Assembly: GCA_963782495.1 (NCBI GenBank)
Contig: CAWAJU010000009.1
Span: 124,001 to 188,000 of the forward strand
Source: DASQBT01 sp963782495
GTDB lineage: Bacteria > Pseudomonadota > Gammaproteobacteria > Burkholderiales > Thiobacillaceae
Length of the DNA: 64,000 nt
Reading direction: 5' to 3'
Shown: positions 1-8,865 of the stretch, piece after piece
Layout: each line of letters begins with the position of its first letter
Position numbering within the stretch: position 1 is the stretch's first letter
Made by a program: the position numbers and the translations under genes
Notes under the pieces: generated by a model
Database searches by the model: none
What the model was told of the DNA's origin: nothing
What the model saw: only the letters and a program-made list of their open reading frames with translations

Positions 1-2
1 CT

Positions 3-530
3 TGGCTTCCGGAATATCTAGCCCAGCATCGCGGCTACCCGTCTGCCCAGGTGGGAGGCATTTCCATGTTGCTGGGTTTGGTGGTAATCCCAGGATCGAT
101 ATTTGCAGGTTGGCTCGCCGATCGCATCGGTGCCTGGCCGGTGGCAGTCTCCGGGGCAACTTTGTGCGCAGTCTGCCCGGCTTTGCTGGTTCTGACGCCG
201 CAACTGAACACACCCGGCGTTTCGATCGATATTTTCCTCGTTGCGCTAGGAACCAGCTTGCTGACCATCCCACTTACCAGTGTCCTGGCCAGGTTGGTTT
301 CGAGCGAGCATGGCGGAAAGGCAGTAGGACTCATATTGACAACCGGATACGGGGGCGCGCTGGTCGCCACATATCTGGGGGGATACCTGTTGACTGCGAG
401 CGGCAGTTACACCTGGACCTTCTTGATGTGTTCTGTGTCCATGCTGTTGACACTGGCTCTCCTCGCCTTTCTACGCCGGACCTACCGGCGGCTGGAAATG
501 CACCCGGCGCTCCGGCAAGCAACGTTTTGA
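3..530 (+). CDS. MFS transporter, C-terminal part (5' end off window)
   Basis: The reading frame is already open at the window edge and runs about 175 codons to a stop. It begins with a loop typical of major facilitator proteins (LPEYLAQHRGYPSAQVGGIS) followed by about five or six hydrophobic segments, one with the cytoplasmic GWLADRIG motif (MFS motif A-like). It would be an inner-membrane carrier for a small organic solute. It lies 52 nt upstream of the hydantoinase gene on the same strand, so it may import or export the substrate of that pathway. The substrate cannot be deduced and the N-terminal half is not visible. Confidence 0.8.
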   Translation, partial: WLPEYLAQHRGYPSAQVGGISMLLGLVVIPGSIFAGWLADRIGAWPVAVSGATLCAVCPALLVLTPQLNTPGVSIDIFLVALGTSLLTIPLTSVLARLVSSEHGGKAVGLILTTGYGGALVATYLGGYLLTASGSYTWTFLMCSVSMLLTLALLAFLRRTYRRLEMHPALRQATF

Positions 531-547
531 TAACTGTTTACTAAATT

Positions 548-559
548 AGACAATTGACT
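548..559. promoter_or_regulatory. Candidate operator/promoter upstream of hyuA
   Basis: AGACAATTGACT is a near-palindrome in the 52-nt gap before hyuA. TTGACT inside it could also serve as a -35 box. It resembles the ACAA..TTGT dyads at 6980-6994 and 8759-8783. This rests on visual similarity only. Confidence 0.3.
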
Positions 560-582
560 TATTATATGCACGATCAGCGTGG

Positions 583-2742
583 ATGGGACAACGATTCAAA
601 GAGAGCCAATGCGTGGGATACAGACTGGCGATTGACGTAGGTGGAACGTTTACCGATCTTTTGCTGTTCAACGAAAGCTCGGGCAAACTGGTGCTGGCCA
701 AGACTCCCTCCATCAGCGCCGATCCCTCAATCGGGGTCCTTGCCGGGATTCACAAAGTCGCTTCGCTCGCGGGCATTAATCCCAACCAGCTATCGCTGAT
801 TCTGCACGGCACGACCGTGGCCACCAACGCAGTTCTTGAAGGCAAAGGGGCGCGCGTCGGACTGATCACCACCTCGGGTTTCGAACAAATCCTGCATGTG
901 GCGCGCGGGCAGACTCCTGGCCCCCTGGCGGGTTGGATCATCATGATAAAGCCCGAACCCATGGCCCCGCTGGAGTTAACTCTCGGCTTCAGCGCCCGGA
1001 TGAGCGCGACCGGGGAGGTGCTGGTTCCGTTTGATGAAAATGAAGCGCGCGACCTGGTGCGGCGCCTTTGTGACCAAGGGATTCAGGCTCTTACCATTTC
1101 CTTACTTAACTCCTATGCCAATTCCGAACACGAGCGCCGACTGAAAACAATCGCGGAGGAAATCGCCGGCGACGTGCCGGTGACGGCTTCCTATGAAATT
1201 CTGCCGGAATTTCGCGAGTACGAGAGAACTCTGACCACGGTAATGAATTCTTATGTGCGTCCGCGGATGCGCCTGTATCTCGACGGAATGCAAAAAAGGT
1301 TGAAGCAGGACAAGCTGGTTACCCGCATGGAAATTGTGCGCTCCGACGGCGGCGTCATGAGCATGAAGGCTGCAGCTGAGCATCCTGTGACGACCTTACT
1401 GTCGGGACCCTCCGGTGGAGCAGTGGCTTCAGCCTATATCGGTGAGTTGTCAGGATTCTCAAATGTACTGTCGTTTGATATGGGCGGGACCTCTACTGAC
1501 GTGGCACTGTCTCGTGGCGGAGTTCCGTCAGTCATCCGCGAAACGAGGGTCGGACAGTATCCCGTCAAGGTAGCCAGCGTTGATGTCCACTCGGTTGGCG
1601 CCGGAGGCGGCTCCATAGCGCACGTACCCATTACGGGGGCTTTGCGGGTGGGTCCGATGTCGGCGGGAGCTGATCCTGGTCCGGCCTGCTATGGACGCGG
1701 AGGGACTGAACCCACCGTCACCGATGCCAACGTGGTCCTGGGCTACCTGCCCCCGGAATTGCTTGCCGGTGAAATGAAATTGAATGAAGCCAAGGCGATT
1801 CAGGCAGTGCAGAAGATCGCGGATGCGATGGCTCTGCCCCTTCTCGACGCGGCCCAAGGCATTTACGACATCGTCAATGAGAATATGTTTGGAGCCCTGC
1901 GCCTGGTTTCTGTGCAGCGTGGGTACGATCCGCGGGAATTTGCGTTGCTGGCTTTGGGGGGCGCCGGACCGCTTCATGCCAATGCGCTCTCCTGCCTGAT
2001 CAACTCGTGGCCCACCATCATTCCCACTGTTCCCGGAGTGTTGTCAGCGCTCGGGTTTCTGCATGCCGACATAAAAACGGAGTTCTCTCGCACTCTGATA
2101 CGACCAGTGACACGAATTGATTTACATGAATTGCGCTGCATGATGGATGAGTTGGGTGCACAGGCTCGCTCCTGGCTGAAAAATGAAAACATCCCTGTCG
2201 CCAGGCAACGCACTCAATTTCAATTCGATATGCGCTATTACCGCCAGGGCTATGAGTTTGCGATTGATGTGGAGCCAGGGTGGGTCGCCAACCAATCTGG
2301 TATGGAAGCGGTGGTGGAGAAGTTCAAGAGCGTCCATCAACGCAATTATGCGTTCAATATCGACTACGAAATCGAAATCGTGAACGTGCGGGTGATTGCA
2401 ATCGGAGAAGTGAAGAAAGTTGAATTGCAACGTCACCCTGTGAGCTTAGGTCCGCCCCGTGTTGCCCGGATCGGCAAGCGGGAGATATTTCATCGTGGTC
2501 GATCCCTGGCCGCGACCGTTTACGAACGTTCGCGGTTGAAGTCGGGCCATCGTATTCCGGGCCCGGCTGTAATCACGCAAGCTGATTCCACGACGTTGAT
2601 TCTGGGGGGACACTACGGCGAGGTAGATCCTTATCTCAACATCCTGATTTGGCCGAACGACCGGAGTCGACGGGCGACACCCAAAGCGTCCGCGCGTGGC
2701 TCCAGACCCGGTCGGGGCCAAGGCATCCGGGATAAGCGGTAG
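583..2742 (+). CDS. hyuA: Hydantoinase/oxoprolinase family subunit A (ATP-dependent)
   Basis: A protein of 719 residues of the HyuA/5-oxoprolinase family, the ATP-binding half of enzymes that open cyclic amides such as hydantoins, 5-oxoproline or lactams. The N-terminus has the ASKHA phosphate-binding loop DVGGTFTD (about residues 19-26), then HGTTVATNAVLEGKG, a second nucleotide loop FDMGGTSTDVA and the GAGGGSIA stretch typical of the family. hyuB follows directly, as expected for an A/B heteromer. An internal GTG at 613 (MGYRLAIDVGG) preceded by GAGAG is an equally good start. The family has many substrates (N-methylhydantoin, caprolactam, oxoproline, ketones by carboxylation), so the substrate is not assigned. 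Confidence 0.9.
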   Translation: MGQRFKESQCVGYRLAIDVGGTFTDLLLFNESSGKLVLAKTPSISADPSIGVLAGIHKVASLAGINPNQLSLILHGTTVATNAVLEGKGARVGLITTSGFEQILHVARGQTPGPLAGWIIMIKPEPMAPLELTLGFSARMSATGEVLVPFDENEARDLVRRLCDQGIQALTISLLNSYANSEHERRLKTIAEEIAGDVPVTASYEILPEFREYERTLTTVMNSYVRPRMRLYLDGMQKRLKQDKLVTRMEIVRSDGGVMSMKAAAEHPVTTLLSGPSGGAVASAYIGELSGFSNVLSFDMGGTSTDVALSRGGVPSVIRETRVGQYPVKVASVDVHSVGAGGGSIAHVPITGALRVGPMSAGADPGPACYGRGGTEPTVTDANVVLGYLPPELLAGEMKLNEAKAIQAVQKIADAMALPLLDAAQGIYDIVNENMFGALRLVSVQRGYDPREFALLALGGAGPLHANALSCLINSWPTIIPTVPGVLSALGFLHADIKTEFSRTLIRPVTRIDLHELRCMMDELGAQARSWLKNENIPVARQRTQFQFDMRYYRQGYEFAIDVEPGWVANQSGMEAVVEKFKSVHQRNYAFNIDYEIEIVNVRVIAIGEVKKVELQRHPVSLGPPRVARIGKREIFHRGRSLAATVYERSRLKSGHRIPGPAVITQADSTTLILGGHYGEVDPYLNILIWPNDRSRRATPKASARGSRPGRGQGIRDKR

Positions 2743-2761
2743 GCACTGGGTCACAGAAGCT

Positions 2762-4639
2762 ATGGCAAACCAGAAAGCATCTCGACAAAGAGGAAAGCGC
2801 GCCGCCGGTAAAAACAAATCGGTGTCTCTCGCGAATCCTGTCGCAACCGGCAAAGTGACTCTGGACATCATTGAGAACGCTCTCCGGAACGCCAGACATG
2901 AAATGGACACGGTGTTGTTCCGCTCCGCGATGTCCCCCGTAATTCGGGAACAGCATGACGGCTTTCCGATGATTTGCCTGCCTGACGGGCGCATGGTGGT
3001 GGGACAGTTTGGCTCCTACGTGAGTGGCTTCATCTCAACCTGGAAACGTGGAATTGAAGAGGGCGATGTGTTCCTGATGAGCGATCCCTATAAATGCAGG
3101 GGCGCAATCTCGCACATCAACGACTGGATGGTGTTGATCCCCATCTTTCACAGGGGCGAGTTGGTGGGGTGGGGATCGCAATTCGGGCACACGATCGACG
3201 TGGGGGGCCCAGTCTCGGGCAGCCTACCCACGGACGCGACCACGATATTCGGCGAGGGCACCCGTATCCCCCCGGTCAAGCTGTTCAGCAAGGGGAAGCT
3301 GAACGACGACTTGCTGGATCTGATTCTCAACAATTCGCGCATGCCCACGATGAATTACTTCGATCTTATGGCGATCGTTGCGGCCTGTCGCACCGCGGAA
3401 AAGCGGGTCGCCGAGCTCTGCGAACGTTTCGGCCGCGAGGTGTACCTGAGTTCCTGCCGGGCCCTGCTCGATCGAACCTACCAAGCGATGGCGAAACTGA
3501 TCCAGCAAAACCTGCCTGAGCAAAAAGTGAGTTTTGAAGACTACATCGACGATGACGGCCGGGGCAATGGCCCTTACAAAATGAAACTCACGATTTGGCG
3601 TGAGGGGGACCACGGATATTTCGACTGGACTGGGACCGACGGGCAGGCGCCAGGCCCTATCAACTTCTTCCTCAACGAAGAAATGTTCAAGATGTTCATT
3701 GGCGTGTATTTGATCATGGTGTTCGACCCTCAGATATTGTTTAACGATGGTTTCTATCCGCTGTTGCACGTGATCCAACCCGAAGGGTCGCTGATTTTAC
3801 CTAAATTTCCCGCGGCGCTGGGCTGTCGGACCCATGCGCTCACTCGCCTCTTTGACGTGCTGGGCGGGGCCCTCGGCAATCAGGCCCCGGATTTGACCAC
3901 GGCTGCGGGTTACGGCACGTCGCCATATCTTCTCTACAACGGTTACGACCAGAACGGCGAATTCTTCCATCTGATGGAGATCAGTTTCGGCGGCATTCCC
4001 GGAAGGCCCATAGGTGATGGGATGGATGCGCATTCCTGGTGGCCGCTTTTCGAGAATATTCCCAGTGAGTATCTGGAGACCTATTACCCGCTCACTGTTT
4101 TGGAATACGGATCTCGCCCCGATTCTGGTGGCGCAGGTTTCCACCGGGGAGGGAACGGCGTGCATAAGGTGTATCGCTTTGAAGTGGATGGTGAGATCGC
4201 CATTCATGATGACCGTGAACGCTCTCAACCCTGGGGCATCCTCGGCGGATTGCCCGGGGAAACCAGCAGCAAGACGCTGCTGCGTGCCAACGGTGAATCT
4301 GTCTCCTTGCCTTCCAAGATCTCATCCGTCGAAGTGCGGCGAGGAGACAGGCTCATTTACGAAACGGCGGGTGGTGGCGGCTGGAAAGACCCGCTGGATC
4401 GGCCGGTCGAAATGGTGCAAGCCGACGTACGACGCAAACTGGTTTCGGTCGACAAAGCACGCGATGACTACGGGGTTGTGCTTTCGGCGGAATCGTTCGA
4501 TGTGGATACCGCGGCAACCGAGAAGTTGCGCAAGCGCATTCGGCAGGACCGTGGAGACACCGGCAAGTTCACGTTTGGACCTGTTCCGCAGGCAATCGGC
4601 TTGCAACGGCGGGAACAGGGTAAGTCTCGGGTTGGATAG
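2762..4639 (+). CDS. hyuB: Hydantoinase/oxoprolinase family subunit B
   Basis: About 625 residues of the HyuB family, the partner of HyuA, which together hydrolyse (or in relatives carboxylate) the substrate after ATP-dependent activation. Diagnostic stretches are NALRNARHEMDTVLFRSAMS near the start, SDPYKCRGAISHINDW and GWGSQFGHTIDVGG (candidate metal-binding His/Asp) and a Gly-rich C-terminus (ETAGGGGWKDPLDRP). I chose the ATG at 2762, 19 nt after the hyuA stop. An in-frame ATG at 2696 would overlap hyuA by 47 nt and add a non-conserved basic tail. No strong ribosome site is seen for either start. Confidence 0.9.
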   Translation: MANQKASRQRGKRAAGKNKSVSLANPVATGKVTLDIIENALRNARHEMDTVLFRSAMSPVIREQHDGFPMICLPDGRMVVGQFGSYVSGFISTWKRGIEEGDVFLMSDPYKCRGAISHINDWMVLIPIFHRGELVGWGSQFGHTIDVGGPVSGSLPTDATTIFGEGTRIPPVKLFSKGKLNDDLLDLILNNSRMPTMNYFDLMAIVAACRTAEKRVAELCERFGREVYLSSCRALLDRTYQAMAKLIQQNLPEQKVSFEDYIDDDGRGNGPYKMKLTIWREGDHGYFDWTGTDGQAPGPINFFLNEEMFKMFIGVYLIMVFDPQILFNDGFYPLLHVIQPEGSLILPKFPAALGCRTHALTRLFDVLGGALGNQAPDLTTAAGYGTSPYLLYNGYDQNGEFFHLMEISFGGIPGRPIGDGMDAHSWWPLFENIPSEYLETYYPLTVLEYGSRPDSGGAGFHRGGNGVHKVYRFEVDGEIAIHDDRERSQPWGILGGLPGETSSKTLLRANGESVSLPSKISSVEVRRGDRLIYETAGGGGWKDPLDRPVEMVQADVRRKLVSVDKARDDYGVVLSAESFDVDTAATEKLRKRIRQDRGDTGKFTFGPVPQAIGLQRREQGKSRVG

Positions 4640-4691
4640 ATAAATCAGCGGGCGGGACCAACCGTTTACCGCCACACTAAGGGCGATCTGA

Positions 4692-5945
4692 ATGACAAAG
4701 GCCGTGAGTTCGCAGGGTCCAAGAAGACCGCTTGAAGGTTTGCGAATCCTGGAAATGGGGCAGTTACTTGCGGGGCCCTTTGCCTCGGTTCTGCTGGCGT
4801 GGTTTGGGGCAGAAGTTATCAAGATTGAACCGCCGGGCGAGGGCGACCCTTTGCGCACGTGGCGCAGCCTCTACAAAGGTACAGCGCTGTGGTGGTACAT
4901 CTTGGGAAGAAACAAGAAATCGGTAACGGTAAACCTTCGGACAGTCGAAGGCCAGGCAATCGTACGTCGCCTCGTCGATAAGGTCGATGTGGTACTCGAG
5001 AACTTCAAACCCGGAACGATGGAAAAATGGGGCCTCGGGTATGAGGATCTGAAAAAAATCAACCCGCGACTCATCATGGCGCGAGTGTCAGGGTGGGGTC
5101 AGGATGGCCCCTACAGCAACAAACCGGGATTTGCTTCGGTCGCGGAAGCAGTCGGTGGTTTGCGTTTTGTCACCGGATATCCCGACAGCCCGCCGGTTCG
5201 ACCCAATCTAAGTCTGGGAGATACCCTCGCGGGCCTGCATGCGGCGCTTGGCATTCTCGTGGCGGTGTATCACAGGGACGTGGCGGGGGGTAGCGTAGGA
5301 CAGGTCATTGATGTCGCGCTTTACGAATCAGTCTTCAACATGATGGAGGGTATCGTCCCCGATTTCGACAAGCTGGGTGTCGTGCGCCAGCGCGAAGGCA
5401 ACCGGTTGTCGGGAATCGTGCCCACGGGTACATGGCGTTGCAGCGACAATAAATATGTTGTGATCGGAGGTAACGGAGACAGCATTTTCCGGCGGCTCAT
5501 GAACGCGATCGGACGACCTGATCTGGCCAACGACGCAAAGCTGGAGCGCAACAGTGGCAGGGTCAACGACGCCGCGCGAATTGATGATGCCATTGACGCA
5601 TGGACACGGAAGCACTCCCTGCAGCAAGTCATCGATACCCTGGAAAAAGCCGAAGTGCCAGTGGGGCCCATCTACTCGGTCGCGGAAATGATCGACGACC
5701 CTCATTTCATCGCGCGGGGACTCTTTGAAACGCATATGCTGCCCGACGGCACTACGGTAAAACTTCCAGCCCTTGCCCCCAAACTCAGTGCGACGCCCGG
5801 CGAAACCCAGTGGATTGGGCCAGAACTGGGAGCCCACAACGCTGAAGTGCTGGGCAAGCTATTGGGAATCTCGGGAGAAGAATTGCGTAGGTTGATAGAG
5901 AAGGGAGTCGTGGGCCCGACGAGAAGCACAGCTGATGTTTCATGA
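4692..5945 (+). CDS. CaiB/BaiF family (class III) CoA-transferase
   Basis: 417 residues, the usual size for formyl-CoA transferase-type enzymes, which move CoA between carboxylic acids through an aspartyl-CoA anhydride. The N-terminus LEGLRILEMGQLLAGPFAS and GAEVIKIEPPGEGDP are family hallmarks, and the catalytic Asp is probably the one in NLSLGDTLAG. It follows hyuB by 52 nt on the same strand. The likely logic is that HyuAB releases a free carboxylic acid that this enzyme activates to a CoA thioester for the lyase encoded at 7053. Acceptor and donor are unknown. Confidence 0.88.
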   Translation: MTKAVSSQGPRRPLEGLRILEMGQLLAGPFASVLLAWFGAEVIKIEPPGEGDPLRTWRSLYKGTALWWYILGRNKKSVTVNLRTVEGQAIVRRLVDKVDVVLENFKPGTMEKWGLGYEDLKKINPRLIMARVSGWGQDGPYSNKPGFASVAEAVGGLRFVTGYPDSPPVRPNLSLGDTLAGLHAALGILVAVYHRDVAGGSVGQVIDVALYESVFNMMEGIVPDFDKLGVVRQREGNRLSGIVPTGTWRCSDNKYVVIGGNGDSIFRRLMNAIGRPDLANDAKLERNSGRVNDAARIDDAIDAWTRKHSLQQVIDTLEKAEVPVGPIYSVAEMIDDPHFIARGLFETHMLPDGTTVKLPALAPKLSATPGETQWIGPELGAHNAEVLGKLLGISGEELRRLIEKGVVGPTRSTADVS

Positions 5946-5950
5946 TCCGG

Positions 5951-6907
5951 TCAAATAATAACACCGGCGTGAATACGGGCACTCTCGAGTGACGAAAGAT
6001 CGACTTCCATGTGTGGGCGAGTTACTTTGGAGTTCTTCTTCAAGTCTTCCGGAATGTTGTCCCAGATCCGATTGCTGAAGATGATTTTGTCGTACTTGGC
6101 TGATTTCACAAACTTGCGAATGTCGCTGATTTTGGTGAAAGGAAGCGCGCTGATGTTGGTCTCGGGTTTGATGATGAGTTTGCGGTAGAGCTCGATCAAG
6201 AGGCTCAAAGAAGGGTAGTCCTCGTCGTCGAGGACGAGAACCAGATTCGCACTAGAGGGTAAGCGGCCGAGCTCTTTCACGGTCTGCTCGGTGAAGGTGA
6301 GGCCCAGCGGAATTACTTCTGCATGACCTTTTACAATGCGGCGTACCTGGTCAAAACGGATGTAATTCGTGAGAACCTTACTTATTGCCCGCATCTCCCT
6401 TTTGGAGAGAGCGGCCAACTCCTCGATAGAGTACCCGGGAACATTGAGCTGCCAGATCACCGAGATATTGCTGGCACGCTCCATGGCTAGGGATTTGGTA
6501 GCGTCGACGAATATGACAAAGGGAGACTGAGTCTCCTGCTCCCTTGCCTGCTGGTACAGATAGCGAGCGAAGGCGGATGGAGAAACACTCACTTCCCGTA
6601 AGCGAGTCAGAATGTCCCGGGAAAGGGTTTCACATTTCTCATGTACGGTGTCGCGGCTTCCGTAAGACAGTTGTTTCTGTACCAGAACACCTTTGCCGTG
6701 ACGAAGGTTTAAAACGCCGAGGGCTTGCAATTCGAGATATGCCTTGCGAACGATGTTGCGGCTGATCCCGACTTCTTGCTCGACTTCGCGGATCGATGGG
6801 AGGGTATCTCCGGGGCGCAGTTGTCCGAGCAATAGCGCAAGTTTTATTTTTTCTTGTATCTGGGCATGAGGGGGGAGCGGACTATGTTTGTCCAGTCTAA
6901 GATCCAT
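5951..6907 (-). CDS. GntR-family transcriptional regulator
   Basis: 318 residues. The first 75 form a GntR winged helix-turn-helix (PHAQIQEKIKLALLLGQL, then LRPGDTLPSIREVEQEVGIS and NIVRKAYLELQALGVL). The remaining 240 residues do not look like the FCD, UTRA or aminotransferase-like effector domains I know, so the ligand class is open. It is convergent with the CoA-transferase gene (5-nt gap) and divergent from the HMG-CoA-lyase-like gene, with a dyad at 6980-6994 between them. It is the natural candidate for local control of the region 531-18410. The minus-strand gap 6908-7052 should hold its own promoter. Confidence 0.85.
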   Translation of the reverse strand: MDLRLDKHSPLPPHAQIQEKIKLALLLGQLRPGDTLPSIREVEQEVGISRNIVRKAYLELQALGVLNLRHGKGVLVQKQLSYGSRDTVHEKCETLSRDILTRLREVSVSPSAFARYLYQQAREQETQSPFVIFVDATKSLAMERASNISVIWQLNVPGYSIEELAALSKREMRAISKVLTNYIRFDQVRRIVKGHAEVIPLGLTFTEQTVKELGRLPSSANLVLVLDDEDYPSLSLLIELYRKLIIKPETNISALPFTKISDIRKFVKSAKYDKIIFSNRIWDNIPEDLKKNSKVTRPHMEVDLSSLESARIHAGVII

Positions 6908-6979
6908 TGTCGAACCCTCCAGACGCGCAATCGATCGGCGCGCCTAATCATATACGAATCGTTACCTGTTTCACTACTC

Positions 6980-6994
6980 AGACAAAAGTTGTCT
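6980..6994. promoter_or_regulatory. Palindrome between divergent GntR and lyase genes
   Basis: AGACAA-AAG-TTGTCT is a perfect 6+6 inverted repeat with a 3-nt spacer. It lies in the only divergent intergenic region next to the GntR gene, where an autoregulatory operator is expected. The assignment is inferred from position and symmetry. Confidence 0.45.
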
Positions 6995-7052
6995 TCAGAG
7001 TCCGGTTTGTCGTGGCCCCAACGAACATCGACACGAGGTTGAAAGTATTCCA

Positions 7053-7994
7053 ATGTCGCCAGCTCAAGTTCATGTGGTCGAGGTTGGTCCGCGCGATGGA
7101 TTTCAGATGGAATCCACGTTTATTCCCACCGAGCTGAAAATTGAAGTCATTGATCTGCTGGCGAGCGCAGGAATAGGGAAAATAGAAGCCACGTCATTTG
7201 TAAGTCCGAAAGTGATTCCGCAAATGCGCGATGCCGAGGAAGTAATGGCCGGCATTCGACGGGTTCATGGGGTCCAACACACAGCTCTGGTGCCAAACGT
7301 CAAGGGGGCAGAGCGAGCCATTCAAGCGGGCGTTAATGCCGTACGCGTAGTGGTGTGTATCAGCGAGAAATACAATCGTCGTAACGTAGGTCTCAGCGTG
7401 TCGGAATCCCTGGAGAATTGTCGTCGCATTTGCGAGTTAGCTGCAGGCCACAACATCGGCTGCGAAGCCATTCTGGCGCTGGCCTTCGGGTGCCCCCTGG
7501 AGGGCGATATCCCGGAAGAGAGAGTTGTCGAGGCGGCAAGCAAGTTGATCGAGATGGGGTTTCGGGAACTATCCATCGCTGACTCCATCGGGGTTGCGAA
7601 CCCGGTCCAGGTCAGGCGAGTCATCAAAACGTTGGGAAGAGAGACGTCCGGTGCCCATTTGTCTTTGCATTTTCACAATACCCGCGGCTTAGGGCTGGTA
7701 AATGTGCTCGCGGGAATTGAGGAGGGCGTGGATACCTTTGATTCTTCCTGTGGGGGACTTGGTGGTTGTCCAGTGGTTCCCGGCGGCAGCGGCAATGTTC
7801 CAACCGAGGACCTCGTCAACATGCTGGAAGAGATGGGAATCAGTACGGGAATTGACCTGGAGCTGGTTATGGTGGCGACAAAAAGGATCCAGCAGTTTCT
7901 TAATCGCCCCTTGGCAAGCCATGTGCTCCTTTCGGGAACCAGAAAAAAGTTGTTCGAGTGGGCGGCAGTTGGATCCTCGGCGCAGATTCAATAG
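7053..7994 (+). CDS. Hydroxymethylglutaryl-CoA lyase family protein
   Basis: 313 residues with a TIM-barrel HMG-CoA lyase fold. VEVGPRDGFQMEST binds metal and substrate, TSFVSPKVIPQMRD is highly typical, LHFHNTRGLG supplies metal-ligand histidines, and CGGLGGCPVVPGGSGN carries the catalytic-loop cysteine. Enzymes of this family split HMG-CoA to acetoacetate and acetyl-CoA, or cleave related 3-hydroxyacyl-CoAs such as citramalyl-CoA. Its place beside a class III CoA-transferase suggests that a CoA thioester made by that enzyme is split here. Divergent from the GntR gene. Confidence 0.9.
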   Translation: MSPAQVHVVEVGPRDGFQMESTFIPTELKIEVIDLLASAGIGKIEATSFVSPKVIPQMRDAEEVMAGIRRVHGVQHTALVPNVKGAERAIQAGVNAVRVVVCISEKYNRRNVGLSVSESLENCRRICELAAGHNIGCEAILALAFGCPLEGDIPEERVVEAASKLIEMGFRELSIADSIGVANPVQVRRVIKTLGRETSGAHLSLHFHNTRGLGLVNVLAGIEEGVDTFDSSCGGLGGCPVVPGGSGNVPTEDLVNMLEEMGISTGIDLELVMVATKRIQQFLNRPLASHVLLSGTRKKLFEWAAVGSSAQIQ

Positions 7995-8047
7995 ATGAAA
8001 CCCTGGGTTCCGGCCGGAATTGCGGGCCCTTTCGAGGACAAAAGTAG

Positions 8048-8687
8048 ATGACGACTCGTGACGATACAGGAAAGCTCCTGGCTAAGCGCGGATTTGCTGG
8101 CCGGGTAGGGTTCGGTCAGCGTCCGGCCATTCTGATCATCGACCTTATCCGGGCATTCACCGAGGTGGCATCGCCCCTTGCGGCTGACCTACGGTCGCAG
8201 GTGGCGGCATGCGCTGAAATTGCTCCGCCTCGCTCGTAAATTGGGCCTGCCGATTATTTTTACCACAGTGGAATATGACCCCAGCCTCAAGGATGCCGGC
8301 CTGTTCACTCGAAAAGTTAGTGGGTTGAAATGGCTCGTTACCGGCTCACGCTGGGTGGAACTGCATCCCGCCATGAAAAGAAAGAAGGGGGAAGTGCTCA
8401 TCAAGAAAAAATACGCTTCAGCCTTCTTTGGAACTGACCTGGCTTCACTGCTGTTCACGCAGGGAGTGGATACCGTGATTGTGAGTGGGTGCACTACTAG
8501 CGGATGCGTGCGCGCAACCGTGGTCGATGCTCTCCAGTATGGGTTGCACGCCATCGTTCCGCGCGAAGCTGTGGGCGACCGGGCGGCGGACTCCCACCGA
8601 GCCAGTCTCTTCGACATCGACATGAAATATGGCGATGTCGTCGATCTGGATGAGGCTTTGAGCTACCTCCGTGGACTGTCCGGTTAG
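8048..8687 (+). pseudogene. Isochorismatase-family (N-carbamoylsarcosine amidase-like) hydrolase, one frameshift
   Basis: Two frames together give one complete cysteine hydrolase of about 212 residues. The first frame (from ATG 8048) ends at a stop near 8239 and the second is readable to 8687. Dropping one A from the AAA at 8217-8219 gives AELLRLARKLGLPIIFTT without interruption. The triad of the family is present: Asp in LIIDLIRAF, Lys in the KKKYASAFFG region and Cys in SGCTTSGCVRA. The last motif is close to N-carbamoylsarcosine and maleamate amidohydrolases, which release ammonia from an amide. With hyuAB it recalls creatinine or hydantoin degradation. A single-base error in the consensus is as likely as a true mutation. 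Confidence 0.8.
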
Positions 8688-8743
8688 CGGCGGGAATGGT
8701 CGTCTCATCAGCTCAACGAATGGCAGATATCAGTCTTTTTGTC

Positions 8744-8772
8744 TTGACAAGTGCAGATCTAATCACAACAAT
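8744..8772 (+). promoter_or_regulatory. Sigma70-type promoter of the TonB-receptor operon
   Basis: TTGACA at 8744-8749 is a perfect -35 box. After 17 nt comes AACAAT (8767-8772), a 4/6 match to the -10 consensus. The palindrome at 8759-8783 covers the -10 region. Confidence 0.55.
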
Positions 8773-8783
8773 TGTTTGATTAG
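8759..8783. promoter_or_regulatory. 25-bp near-perfect palindrome overlapping the promoter
   Basis: Arms CTAATCA and TGATTAG surround the symmetrical core AACAATTGTT, with one mismatched pair. It covers the -10 box and likely start point, the position of a repressor operator. It shares the ACAATTGT core with the site at 548-559. Confidence 0.5.
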
Positions 8784-8865
8784 TAAGACAGTTAAAACGC
8801 GCAGGCGATGGTAGGGGGGAATTATGGCGGGTTATTCTAAAGACGTGGAAAGCTGGGAGGCTGGG

